Assembly (NCBI GenBank): GCA_965224795.1
Contig: CBDDAE010000001.1
Span: 1,302,001 to 1,366,000 of the forward strand
From: NVTR01 sp036480115
GTDB taxonomy: Bacteria > Pseudomonadota > Alphaproteobacteria > Rhodobacterales > Rhodobacteraceae
Direction: 5' to 3'
Length of the DNA stretch: 64,000 nt
The translations under genes were made by a program, and so were the position numbers. Shown piece after piece: positions 51,979-60,753 of the stretch; within the stretch, counting starts at the first letter, position 1; every line of letters begins with the position of its first letter. Under the pieces are notes generated by a model that worked only from the letters and a program-made list of their open reading frames with translations, was not told the DNA's origin and did no database searches.

Positions 51979-53141
51979 ACCAGTTCAATCGCGATTGCTG
52001 TGCCTTCGCCGCCGCCGATGCAGATGGCGGCGATGCCGCGTTTCAGGCCGCGGGTTTCCAGCGCGTTCAGCAGGGTGACGATGATGCGGGTGCCGGATGC
52101 GCCGATGGGGTGGCCAAGGGCGCAGGCACCGCCGTTGACGTTGACGATGTCAGGCGACAGGTTCATTTCCTGCATGAAGGCCATGGGGACGACGGCGAAG
52201 GCTTCGTTGACTTCCCACAGGTCCACATCTTCGGTTTTCCAGCCGATGTTTTGCAACAGCTTTTGGGCGGCGGGCACCGGGGCGGTGGTGAACCAGCCAG
52301 GGGCCTGGGCGTGGCTGGCGTGGCCAAGGATGCGGGCGCGGGGTTTTAGACCAGTATCGGGGCCGGTCAACACAAGTGCTGCCGCCCCGTCGGAAATGGA
52401 TGATGAATTGGCGGCCGTGACGGTGCCATCTTTGCGAAAAGCCGGTTTCAGGTTCGGGATCTTTTCCGGGCGCGCCTTGGGTGGTTGTTCATCTGCGGTG
52501 ATGGTGGCGTCGCCACGGCGGCTGGTCAGAGTGACCGGGGTGATTTCTGCGTCAAACGCGCCGGTATTTTGCGCCGCCCGCGCGCGATCAAGCGAACGCA
52601 GGGCGTATTCGTCCTGGTCCTGCCGGGTGAATTGATATTTTTCGGCGCAATCTTCGGCGAAAGAACCCATCAGGCGGCCCTGATCATAGGCGTCTTCCAG
52701 GCCGTCCAGAAACATGCTGTCCATAGTTTGCATATGGCCGATGCGGGCACCGGCGCGCATTTTGGGCAACAGGTACGGTGCGTTGGTCATGCTTTCCATG
52801 CCACCGGCGACCATCACACTGGTGGTGCCAAGGGCAATCTGATCAAAGGCGGTCATCGTGGTTTTCATGCCGGAACCGCACATCTTATTCACGGTGGTTG
52901 CGGGTACTGTTTCATCAAGGCCCGCCTTAAACCCGGCCTGACGCGCCGGGGCCTGCCCCAGACCCGCAGGCAAGACACAACCCATCAGGAGTTCTTCTAT
53001 TTGCGCCGGTTTCGCGCTGGCATTTTCCAGTGCCGCCCGGATTGCAGCCCCGCCAAGGGTTGGGGCATCGGTGCCCGCAAAATCCCCCTGAAAACCGCCC
53101 ATAGGTGTGCGGGCTGCCCCGGCAATAAATACGTCTTTCAT
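51975..53141 (-). CDS. acetyl-CoA C-acetyltransferase (thiolase)
   Basis: A 388-residue thiolase that condenses two acetyl-CoA or splits acetoacetyl-CoA. The nucleophilic cysteine is in NKMCGSGMK near residue 90; EVNEAFAV and GGACALGHPIGASG supply the catalytic His and the second cysteine. ATG at 53141 is chosen (MKDVFIAGAARTPMG) with AGGGGA upstream; the frame to 53186 has no support. No phaB or scoAB genes are adjacent, so storage or degradation cannot be decided. It is divergent from the STAS gene. Confidence 0.93.
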   Translation of the reverse strand: MKDVFIAGAARTPMGGFQGDFAGTDAPTLGGAAIRAALENASAKPAQIEELLMGCVLPAGLGQAPARQAGFKAGLDETVPATTVNKMCGSGMKTTMTAFDQIALGTTSVMVAGGMESMTNAPYLLPKMRAGARIGHMQTMDSMFLDGLEDAYDQGRLMGSFAEDCAEKYQFTRQDQDEYALRSLDRARAAQNTGAFDAEITPVTLTSRRGDATITADEQPPKARPEKIPNLKPAFRKDGTVTAANSSSISDGAAALVLTGPDTGLKPRARILGHASHAQAPGWFTTAPVPAAQKLLQNIGWKTEDVDLWEVNEAFAVVPMAFMQEMNLSPDIVNVNGGACALGHPIGASGTRIIVTLLNALETRGLKRGIAAICIGGGEGTAIAIELV

Positions 53142-53230
53142 AGCGTCCCCTATATTTTCCCAACCTGCATACCGAATGGTAACCATTGGCGTCTAGCGTG
53201 GCGAAACCAACAGGCATCAGGATACCGGCT

Positions 53231-53572
53231 ATGCATCTAAGTTCCAGAACAATTGGCAAAGCACTTGTGATTAACGTTGAAGCCCCGCGCATAGATGCCC
53301 CCAGCGCCATTCAGTTTAAAGACCAGATGCGCGATCTCACAGGGTCCGGGGTGGCACGGGTTGTTTTGGATTTAGAACAGGTTGGATTTGTCGACAGCAG
53401 CGGGTTGGGGGCGATTGTGGCATCGATGAAACAACTTGCCACTGGTCAGGTTATGGAACTGGCAAGTCTAAGCCCGGTTGTCGAAAAAGTTTTTCGGCTT
53501 ACCCGGATGGATACGATCTTTACAATCCATCCGAATGTAGCCGCAATTTCAGATGACAAATCGGCTTCGTAA
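53231..53572 (+). CDS. STAS domain anti-sigma factor antagonist
   Basis: A 113-residue single STAS domain of the SpoIIAA/RsbV type. The phosphorylation loop GFVDSSGLGAIVA carries the target Ser (56 or 57). In the unphosphorylated form such proteins bind the kinase anti-sigma factor and free a sigma factor. ATG at 53231 fits the domain start. It overlaps the next gene, a matching kinase, by 20 bases, so the two are coexpressed. No sigma factor or phosphatase lies next to them. Confidence 0.88.
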   Translation: MHLSSRTIGKALVINVEAPRIDAPSAIQFKDQMRDLTGSGVARVVLDLEQVGFVDSSGLGAIVASMKQLATGQVMELASLSPVVEKVFRLTRMDTIFTIHPNVAAISDDKSAS

Positions 53573-54050
53573 TAAGTCTGAGCGCAATGTATTGAAAATG
53601 AAAAATACATTTTCCGGGGACGATCTAATTTTTCACACACATTTCTCCAGTGACCCGCTTTCTGCCGCAAGGGTTACAGAGGAATTGATTGGAACAATTT
53701 CCAACTGGTGTGTTACGACCGGCTCATTGGCGAATATTGAGATCGTGGTAACTGAGGTCATCAACAATATTATTGAGCACGCCTATTTGGAAGATCCAGA
53801 CCAACCGATCGAAATATCAGCAAAAGCCGGTTCAGAAAGCGTACAGTTTGACCTGATTGATTGTGGTAAATGCATGCCGGAAAGTCAGATACCAAATGGC
53901 CGACAAATGGATCTAACAGGGGCAGTATGTGATCTTCCAGAGGGTGGGTTTGGCTGGCATCTTATTCGCTCATTAGCTCAGAATCTTAATTACACGCGGG
54001 ATTCCGGAAAAAACCATCTTACTTTCTCGGTCACAATTGGCCAGCAGTAG
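53553..54050 (+). CDS. RsbW-type serine kinase / anti-sigma factor-like ATPase
   Basis: A 165-residue GHKL-type ATPase. The N box is IVVTEVINNIIEHAYL, the G1 box is LIDCGKCMP, and GFGWHLIRSLAQNLNY forms the G2 region. The family phosphorylates a STAS partner, here the overlapping upstream gene, and binds a sigma factor or other target. The start at 53553 has no ribosome binding site; ATG at 53598 (MKNTFSGDD) is equally possible. A hairpin follows at 54075-54098. Confidence 0.87.
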   Translation: MTNRLRNKSERNVLKMKNTFSGDDLIFHTHFSSDPLSAARVTEELIGTISNWCVTTGSLANIEIVVTEVINNIIEHAYLEDPDQPIEISAKAGSESVQFDLIDCGKCMPESQIPNGRQMDLTGAVCDLPEGGFGWHLIRSLAQNLNYTRDSGKNHLTFSVTIGQQ

Positions 54051-54360
54051 CCACAGACGTAACACATTATTTCAGGGCAAAATGGCATGGTTTTGCCCAT
54101 TTTGGAAAAATTGTTTTATTTCAATAGGTTAGAGAGGGTATTGGATCGACTCTATTTTAAGTTGCCGCCAAAATGCCGCAAAGGGTCCTTAGTCGGGCCA
54201 AATTGTACAGCCAAAACAGACGGGTAGCTGCATATAGCTTCCCTCGGCGTCGCGTTTAACAGCCCCCACCCAGTGCGTGACGTCGAGGACTTCTTTCCCA
54301 AAAACAGTTTGAAATTCCCACAAACGGGCCTAAGGTTTTCCAGCTTTGGAGGGCCCGTTT
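54051..54360. other. gene-free gap with hairpin, before the gamma-glutamyltransferase gene
   Basis: About 310 bases with no convincing gene. GGGCAAAA, loop TGGCATGG, TTTTGCCC (54075-54098) is a perfect eight-pair stem followed by ATTTTGG, a likely weak terminator of the STAS/kinase unit. The remainder, including AT-rich 54105-54165, presumably holds the promoter of the next gene; no clear boxes were assigned. Confidence 0.55.
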
Positions 54361-55941
54361 ATGCGTGATTTTCAACTACCTGGCAGATCCGCTGTTTTTG
54401 CAACAAACGGGTTATGCGCCACATCCCATCCCCTGGCAGCACAAGTTGCCGTTCAAATTTTGCAAAACGGCGGAAATGCCGTAGATGCAGCAATCGCGGC
54501 GGCGGTGCTGTTGGGAATATGTGAACCCCAATCAACCGGCATAGGCGGCGATTGCTTTGTACTATTAAAACCCGCAGGGGAAGAAAAAGTAGTGGCTCTG
54601 AACGGTTCCGGCCGAGGCGCGGCTGGTTTGCGGGCAGATGAGCTGCGCAAAAGGGGTATGAAGGAAATACCGTTGTATGGGCCGGAAGCCGTAACAATCC
54701 CCGGTGCGGTGGATGCGTTTTGCCGCCTGTCGCAAGATTGGGGTAAAATCGGACTGGCGGCATCCCTGGCCCCGGCCATTCATTATGCCAAGGCAGGCAT
54801 TCCGGTAACGCCGCGCACAGCGTTTGACTGGAACGTGTCGCAGGGGGTTTTATCGGGCGTTGGGAAAGACTTTTACCTTGCTGGTGGTAAACCCCTGCAA
54901 GTTGGTGATATTTTTCGTCACCCGCAACAGGCCGACGTGCTGCGCCGAATTGCAAAAACCGGACGCGCCGGGTTTTATGAAGGCGAAGTGGCCCAAGATA
55001 TGGTCAATTCGCTAAATGAACTGGGCGGCACCCATAGTTTGCAGGATTTTGCCGATACTACCTGTAATTATGGCGACCCGATCACCGGCACTTACCACGG
55101 CACTGACCTGATTGAGCATCCGCCAAACGGCCAGGGCGCAACGGCAATCCTGCTGGCTAATATTCTGTCTGGTTTTGATATCGCCGGGATGGATCCATTT
55201 GGTACGAAGCGGGTGCATATTGAGGCCGAAGCCACCAAACTGGCCTATGATGCGCGCAATCGATTTATTGCTGACCCGGATCATACCAGCCGTCTGGATC
55301 ACATGCTGTCGATGGAAACTGCAAGCAAGCTGGCGGTACTGATTGATCCCGGCAAGGTCATGGCCGATCCATATGTGGCCAGTGCAAATGTCCATAAAGA
55401 TACTGTCTATTTGACGGTTGTGGATAAGGACCAAATGGCAGTGTCGATGATCTATTCGATCTACCACAGTTTTGGGTCCGGGATCGCTTCGTCCAAATTT
55501 GGCATTCTATTTCAGAACCGGGGTGCCGGGTTCTGTCTTGAGGAAGGCCACCCGAATGAAGCCGGCGGCGGAAAACGCCCGATGCACACAATCATTCCCG
55601 GAATGCTGCGTCAGAATGGTAAGATCGTCATGCCCTTTGGGGTGATGGGCGGGGCTTACCAATCCACCGGGCATGCACGGTTCCTGTCAAATATCGTTGA
55701 TTACGGCATGCACCCGCAACAAGCCATCGACGGTGCCCGGGCATTTGCAGATGTGGGAGATCTGAATGTAGAGCGCGGTTATTCGCAAGAGGTCAGGCAG
55801 GAACTGATGGATCTTGGGCATAAGGTAGTGATCCCGAAAACTGCCATTGGCGGCGCGCAGGCAATCCTGATTGATCACGCGCGCGGCGTTTTACAGGGCG
55901 CGTCTGATCCCCGCAAAGACGGTGCTGCTATCGGGTATTAG
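54361..55941 (+). CDS. gamma-glutamyltransferase family (Ntn hydrolase) protein
   Basis: A 526-residue Ntn hydrolase. It opens GLCATSHPLAAQVAVQIL, has STGIGGDCFVLL and EHPPNGQGATAIL, and the autocleavage point before Thr in KDTVYLTVVD near residue 348, which becomes the N-terminal nucleophile of the small subunit; SFGSGI and GGAYQSTGHARF follow. There is no signal peptide, unlike E. coli Ggt, so a cytoplasmic acylase role is likely. ATG at 54361 has GGAGGG seven bases upstream; TTG at 54346 would lie in that site. Its stop overlaps hspQ by four bases. Confidence 0.9.
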   Translation: MRDFQLPGRSAVFATNGLCATSHPLAAQVAVQILQNGGNAVDAAIAAAVLLGICEPQSTGIGGDCFVLLKPAGEEKVVALNGSGRGAAGLRADELRKRGMKEIPLYGPEAVTIPGAVDAFCRLSQDWGKIGLAASLAPAIHYAKAGIPVTPRTAFDWNVSQGVLSGVGKDFYLAGGKPLQVGDIFRHPQQADVLRRIAKTGRAGFYEGEVAQDMVNSLNELGGTHSLQDFADTTCNYGDPITGTYHGTDLIEHPPNGQGATAILLANILSGFDIAGMDPFGTKRVHIEAEATKLAYDARNRFIADPDHTSRLDHMLSMETASKLAVLIDPGKVMADPYVASANVHKDTVYLTVVDKDQMAVSMIYSIYHSFGSGIASSKFGILFQNRGAGFCLEEGHPNEAGGGKRPMHTIIPGMLRQNGKIVMPFGVMGGAYQSTGHARFLSNIVDYGMHPQQAIDGARAFADVGDLNVERGYSQEVRQELMDLGHKVVIPKTAIGGAQAILIDHARGVLQGASDPRKDGAAIGY

Positions 55942-56264
55942 TTAAGCTGAAACTGGAGCGGGTAATGCCCGTCTTCAAAATCACCAAACAAATCCGGAAG
56001 GTCCGGGTGATCCACCGGGCGGCCGGAGTAGTCGGCTTTTAGGTTTTGCTCGGACACATAGGCCACGTAAAAGCTTTTGTCGTTTTCGGCCAACAGGTGA
56101 TAAAACGGCTGATCTTTTGGCGGGCGGGCATCTTCCGGGATGGCCGCATACCATTCATCAGAATTTGAAAACATGGCGTCGACATCGAAAACCACACCGC
56201 GAAACGGGTGTTTTCGGTGACAAACCACCTGACCAATATGATATTTTGCTCGCGTCTTTAACAT
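55938..56264 (-). CDS. hspQ: heat shock protein HspQ
   Basis: A 108-residue small protein of the HspQ (YccV) family, known as a specificity factor for Lon protease and a hemimethylated-DNA binding protein. The family motifs YHIGQVVCHRKHPFRGVVFDVD and WYAAIPEDARPPKDQPFYHLL are clear, followed by YVAYVSEQNL. AAGGGG stands close to the ATG. No sigma-32 type promoter was found upstream. It is convergent with the gamma-glutamyltransferase gene. Confidence 0.93.
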   Translation of the reverse strand: MLKTRAKYHIGQVVCHRKHPFRGVVFDVDAMFSNSDEWYAAIPEDARPPKDQPFYHLLAENDKSFYVAYVSEQNLKADYSGRPVDHPDLPDLFGDFEDGHYPLQFQLN

Positions 56265-56635
56265 GTATTACAGCCCCTTGACCTTCAGTATCGCAGTGCT
56301 TCTCGGCATGTCCATGCGATTTGCGGAAACAAACTGTGAACCAGTGGCTAACAGTGATGGTGCCAGCCCAGCGCAGAATTCGACTAGCCACTGATATCAC
56401 TTGTGTTTTCAGGTTCCGCCTTAGCCAGAACACGATTAACCAGTGTTAAACTGCAGTCGTTGTTCGGCGACAAACTGCCATTTTCTTTAAGAATCTATTA
56501 AACTTTGACCAACCATTGCTTCCATTTCATGCTCAATTTCCCGCCTACACGCTTATTTGTGAATGAAGCGGTGGCATTTGCCATTCACCCGGTCGGCAAT
56601 ATTGGCTAAGTTAGCGGCAAAAAGGCTATAGGCAA
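56265..56635. other. gap between hspQ and the transglycosylase gene
   Basis: About 370 bases between divergent genes. Nothing is recognised except a 43-codon plus-strand frame (56263-56394) with a short hydrophobic start, judged insufficient, and TTGGCT (56602-56607) 17 bases from GCTATA (56625-56630), a candidate promoter that would start transcription at the ATG of the next gene. Confidence 0.5.
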
Positions 56636-57220
56636 ATGAGCAGTGCAATTCGAACGACTTTACTATTGGTGTTTGTAACAGCGTGTGGCAGCGCGAATTA
56701 CTCCGCGCCCAGAAACCTGGACAATGCCTGTAGTATCGTGAACCAGCGACCGGCCTATTTGAAAGCTATGAAAAGATCAGAGCGCAAATGGGGAATTCCG
56801 GTTCACGTGCAAATGGCGACAATTTTTCAGGAAAGCAAATTCATTGGTAATGCGCGTACACCCTATCAATATGCGTTGGGAATTATTCCAATGGGGCGCC
56901 AAAGCTCTGCCTATGGTTTCAGCCAGGCACTGGACGGAACATGGGATGAATACCGGAGCGATACTGGCAACCGAGGAGCTCGGCGAGATGATATTGCTGC
57001 CTCAACTGATTTCATCGGCTGGTACATGGCGGAATCCAGCGATGAGCTGGGTATTTCCCTTTCGGATGCCAGCAGTCAGTATTTGGCATACCACGAAGGT
57101 CGAGCTGGTTTTGCGCGGGGCAGTTACCGTTCCAAGGCCTGGCTACGTCGCATTGCAAACGCGGTGGACGCGCGTTCAGACACCTACCAACAACAATTGC
57201 AGGCCTGTGGAAAAGCATAA
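56636..57220 (+). CDS. lytic transglycosylase-like lipoprotein
   Basis: A 194-residue protein with signal sequence MSSAIRTTLLLVFVTAC, ending in a probable lipobox (VTAC, Cys17). The core looks like a soluble lytic transglycosylase: MATIFQESKFIGNARTP holds the catalytic Glu66, and AYGFSQALDGTWDEY, then AYHEGRAGFARGSYRSKAWL, agree. These enzymes cleave the glycan chain of peptidoglycan in the periplasm. No ribosome binding site is clear, and translation may be leaderless. Confidence 0.85.
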   Translation: MSSAIRTTLLLVFVTACGSANYSAPRNLDNACSIVNQRPAYLKAMKRSERKWGIPVHVQMATIFQESKFIGNARTPYQYALGIIPMGRQSSAYGFSQALDGTWDEYRSDTGNRGARRDDIAASTDFIGWYMAESSDELGISLSDASSQYLAYHEGRAGFARGSYRSKAWLRRIANAVDARSDTYQQQLQACGKA

Positions 57221-57238
57221 CCTGCGGCTGGCAGAATC

Positions 57239-57841
57239 CTAAAATCCACGGGTTTCCATTTCAGAGTCGATATCAAATAATTTGTTATCTAACCTGCCAC
57301 CCAAGTTAAATTCACCCAAAATTACCGTGGTACGTTGCCCTGACCCATCGGTGACGATCCATTGACGAAGCGCCAATGGTTTATCGGTAAACACCAATTC
57401 AATCGTACCATATTCAGGGTGTTCCGGGTCCTGGGCCAAAACTGATGTTGACGGTCCGTTTTCAGCGTGACCTACGACCATTTTATCGCGATTCAGATTA
57501 ACGGTTTTTGCCAGTATCAAGTACAGCGGCGTTCTTACCAACGGAAACCGTTCGGGCGGCTGGTTGGACTTAGCGTCAAACACAGCTACCTGGCCCTTGC
57601 CTGCCATTACCATGCTGTCATCGGGTGGATTATATTCAAATCGAATTCTACCCGGACGGCGGATAAAGATTTCGCCAGTGGACAATGACCCGTCATCATT
57701 TATCTGCGTAAATTCGGCAACTGCCGTGGTCATGTTATTGAAATAGGTGGAAATATCCACCAATGGCAGTTTTTCTGCCAACGCCGGCGCGCCAGTTGCC
57801 AGCAACATTATTGTGGCAGCCATATATTGAATCGTTCTCAT
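57239..57841 (-). CDS. outer-membrane lipoprotein carrier LolA-like protein
   Basis: A 200-residue periplasmic protein with signal peptide MRTIQYMAATIMLLATGAPALA. The mature part has AEFTQINDDGSLSTGEIFIRRPGRIRFEY-type sequence and ends with the strand pair of the LolA half-barrel (WIVTDGSGQRTTVIL). LolA ferries lipoproteins from the inner to the outer membrane. It is placed 68 bases downstream of ftsK on the same strand, the usual order in alphaproteobacteria. Confidence 0.9.
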   Translation of the reverse strand: MRTIQYMAATIMLLATGAPALAEKLPLVDISTYFNNMTTAVAEFTQINDDGSLSTGEIFIRRPGRIRFEYNPPDDSMVMAGKGQVAVFDAKSNQPPERFPLVRTPLYLILAKTVNLNRDKMVVGHAENGPSTSVLAQDPEHPEYGTIELVFTDKPLALRQWIVTDGSGQRTTVILGEFNLGGRLDNKLFDIDSEMETRGF

Positions 57842-57909
57842 ACCAATAAACTAGCTATTTTTGACACGACCTACACCCACTAGATGATCACAAAGCAGAG
57901 AACCGCCTG

Positions 57910-60741
57910 TTACTGCTGTTCCGGGATCAGGATTTCGCGTTTTCCCACATGGTTTGCCGGGCTGACAAGGCCCTGATCTTCCATTTGTTCGACAAGTCGT
58001 GCTGCCTTGTTATAGCCGATCGCCAACTTGCGCTGAATATAGGACGTCGAACATTTCCGATCGCGTGCAACAATGGCCACGGCCGTGTCATATAGCGCAT
58101 CTTCGCCATCCGTATTGCCGCCAAGTCCAAGCACTTGATCAATGTCGCTTTCTTTGCCATCGGCCGGACCTTCGACCACGCCGCTAACATATTCTGGTGT
58201 GCCAAAGGTTTTTAGATAATTGACGATTTCTTCCACTTCTTCGTCACTAACGAACGGACCATGCACGCGGGTGATTTTTGCACCCCCGGCCATATAGAGC
58301 ATATCACCCATACCCAGAAGTTGCTCGGCGCCCTGCTCACCCAAAATGGTACGGCTATCAATTTTTGAAGTAACCTGAAACGATATACGGGTCGGGAAAT
58401 TGGCTTTGATTGTTCCGGTAATCACATCCACCGACGGGCGTTGAGTAGCCATGATCAAATGAATTCCTGATGCCCGCGCCATCTGCGCAAGGCGCTGGAT
58501 GCAGGCTTCAATTTCTTTACCGGCCACCATCATCAGGTCGGCCATTTCGTCGACTACAACAACAATGTAAGGAATTTTTTCGGGCTGGAATTCTTCTGTC
58601 TCGAACGCAGGTTCGCCCGTGTCATCATCAAACCCGGTTTGCACAGTGCGGCTGAACATCTGATTTTTATCGAGCGCATCTTTTACGCGGCCATTGAACC
58701 CTTCGATATTTCGCACGCCCATTTTAGACATCCGCCGGTAACGTTCTTCCATTTCACCCACCACCCATTTCAAGGCGACGACCGCTTTTTTCGGATCGGT
58801 TACAACCGGGCTAAGCAGGTGAGGAATGCCGTCATAAACACTAAGTTCCAGCATTTTGGGATCAATCATGATCATACGGCAATCTGCCGGTGTCAGCTTG
58901 TAAAGCAGACTTAGGATCATGGTGTTGATGGCGACAGATTTACCCGAACCCGTCGTACCCGCGATAAGCAAATGCGGCATCTTTGCCAGGTTGGTGACAA
59001 TAGGATCGCCGCCAATATCTTTGCCAAGAGCCAATGGCAATTTCATATTACTGTCGCCAAAGTCTTTGGCCGCCAGAATTTCGCGCAAAACGACCTTTTC
59101 ACGGTATTCATTCGGCAATTCGATTCCAATGACTGAGCGCCCGGGCACTGTCGAAACACGGGCTGATAGTGCCGACATTGAACGCGCGATGTCATCTGAC
59201 AGGCCAATAACCCGACTGGCCTTTAGACCCGGGGCCGGTTCCAGTTCATACATTGTGACAACAGGGCCCGGACGCACCGAAACAATTTCACCTTTCACGC
59301 CGTAATCATCCAAAACAGATTCCAGCATGCGTGCGTTTTCTTCCAGCGCCTCATCCGACAGGTGATGACGTTCCATGGCTACCGGATTGGTTAGCAGGCT
59401 AAGCGGCGGCAATTCAAACGCGTCCGAATTGTCTTCAAACTGCAGCTTTGGCTGGGCCTCAGCGCGGGCTTTTCTGGATTGCAGTGCAGCTTTGCGGGCG
59501 CTGTGCTGCACTACCTTTTTTGCGTCAGGAATTGGCACTGCGGGGGATTGGTATACAGGCGCTTCAACACCGACATCAAATGGGTTTGACTGGGCCTCGT
59601 CGAATGCGTCGGATTCCGGCTGTCCCGCTTGCAAAGTCCTAAGGGCGGCATCACTAGCAAGACCTCCGCGCACCGATGGGGCGGTTCCTGTCTGGCTTAA
59701 CGGGTCCTGTGAAACCCGGTTTTTGATAACCTGAGCAATTTTTGCTTTGATCTGAGGATCGCCAAAATCTTCGGACATATGCAATTGAGGTTTGGGTTGG
59801 GCTTCAGTCCGCGACGAACGTTTCAGCAAAGAAGGCAGCCGCGAGAAGAAACCCTGTTTAGTTGCTGCTTCTACTTCGCTCGTTGATGCTATGTTGCCAG
59901 GTTTTGGATCAGCCCGAAGAACGGCAGCTGGATGCATTTCGGGCGAAACAGCGCGCCGTACCACCGGTTGCACAGCTAAATGATCAACAGCGGTTTTTGC
60001 TTCCTGCAACTGTTGTGCCATTTCGCGTTTTTGGATTTTTCTTTCAGCCCGTTGGTTGCGAATTTTTCGGGTGGCCGCGACAGAACCCTGAGCCCCAAGG
60101 CCCAAAACCCGCATAAAGCCCGCATAAATCATGATCACACCGAACAACAGAAAATGCCCGATACGGCGCAGTTCGGGCACCGTGAATCCCAAAACGAATG
60201 CAGCCATAGCCACCGTGGCGACGGCCATGACCAAAGACAGCACCTTTAACCCAAGCGTCGCTTTTACCGGGATAACACCAAGAATGGCGCCCAATACCGT
60301 GTCACCAAACAGCCCGCCCAAGCCAAAGGAATGGGTCCAGTTGTTGCCGGGGACATGGGTGGAAACGTAAATGGAGGCCAACGCAATTGCGATTGGCGCA
60401 AATATCAACCGGGGAATGGCGCGCTCTTCGCCAAAATGCGAAACAAATCGAATGCCCCAGACCGCCAGAACAATTGTAATGCCCCAGCCACCAAGGCCCA
60501 CAATAACCATAACGGGTGAGGCAACTGACGCACCTAACTGACCCAAAAGATTAGCCACCTGTCCGTCCGTTACAGACAGCCAGCTTGGATCATCCGGGGA
60601 ATAGGACCACAGGATCATGGCAAAGAAAAATGCGACGACAAGAAATGCAAACCCAAAAAGTTCTTTCCCACGTCGTTCCAGCGTGGCCTGGGTTTCGCTG
60701 TCGAACAGCGGATCGCGTTGTCTTGCCTGATAGGAAGCCAT
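57910..60741 (-). CDS. ftsK: DNA translocase FtsK
   Basis: A 943-residue septal DNA pump. Four or five N-terminal membrane helices (about 25-200) anchor it at the septum; a Pro/Ala/Gln-rich linker spans about 230-450. The motor follows with Walker A GTTGSGKSVA near 595 and Walker B VVVVDEMADLM near 730. The C-terminal gamma winged helix (ARDRKCSTSYIQRKLAIGYNKAARLV) recognises KOPS sequences and activates XerCD. Its neighbours are an aminotransferase upstream and a LolA-like gene downstream. Confidence 0.97.
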   Translation of the reverse strand: MASYQARQRDPLFDSETQATLERRGKELFGFAFLVVAFFFAMILWSYSPDDPSWLSVTDGQVANLLGQLGASVASPVMVIVGLGGWGITIVLAVWGIRFVSHFGEERAIPRLIFAPIAIALASIYVSTHVPGNNWTHSFGLGGLFGDTVLGAILGVIPVKATLGLKVLSLVMAVATVAMAAFVLGFTVPELRRIGHFLLFGVIMIYAGFMRVLGLGAQGSVAATRKIRNQRAERKIQKREMAQQLQEAKTAVDHLAVQPVVRRAVSPEMHPAAVLRADPKPGNIASTSEVEAATKQGFFSRLPSLLKRSSRTEAQPKPQLHMSEDFGDPQIKAKIAQVIKNRVSQDPLSQTGTAPSVRGGLASDAALRTLQAGQPESDAFDEAQSNPFDVGVEAPVYQSPAVPIPDAKKVVQHSARKAALQSRKARAEAQPKLQFEDNSDAFELPPLSLLTNPVAMERHHLSDEALEENARMLESVLDDYGVKGEIVSVRPGPVVTMYELEPAPGLKASRVIGLSDDIARSMSALSARVSTVPGRSVIGIELPNEYREKVVLREILAAKDFGDSNMKLPLALGKDIGGDPIVTNLAKMPHLLIAGTTGSGKSVAINTMILSLLYKLTPADCRMIMIDPKMLELSVYDGIPHLLSPVVTDPKKAVVALKWVVGEMEERYRRMSKMGVRNIEGFNGRVKDALDKNQMFSRTVQTGFDDDTGEPAFETEEFQPEKIPYIVVVVDEMADLMMVAGKEIEACIQRLAQMARASGIHLIMATQRPSVDVITGTIKANFPTRISFQVTSKIDSRTILGEQGAEQLLGMGDMLYMAGGAKITRVHGPFVSDEEVEEIVNYLKTFGTPEYVSGVVEGPADGKESDIDQVLGLGGNTDGEDALYDTAVAIVARDRKCSTSYIQRKLAIGYNKAARLVEQMEDQGLVSPANHVGKREILIPEQQ

Positions 60742-60753
60742 TAATTCTTGTCC

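Noticed and set aside
51868..52635. 255-codon plus-strand frame opposite the GAF and thiolase genes
   Set aside because: Antisense to a thiolase with all catalytic motifs; it also crosses the frameshift region.
54346..54361. TTG start 15 bases upstream for the gamma-glutamyltransferase
   Set aside because: It would place the start inside the GGAGGG ribosome binding site of ATG 54361.
56263..56394. 43-codon plus-strand frame with hydrophobic start, between hspQ and the transglycosylase gene
   Set aside because: It overlaps the hspQ start, has no ribosome binding site, and its C-terminal part looks like random sequence.
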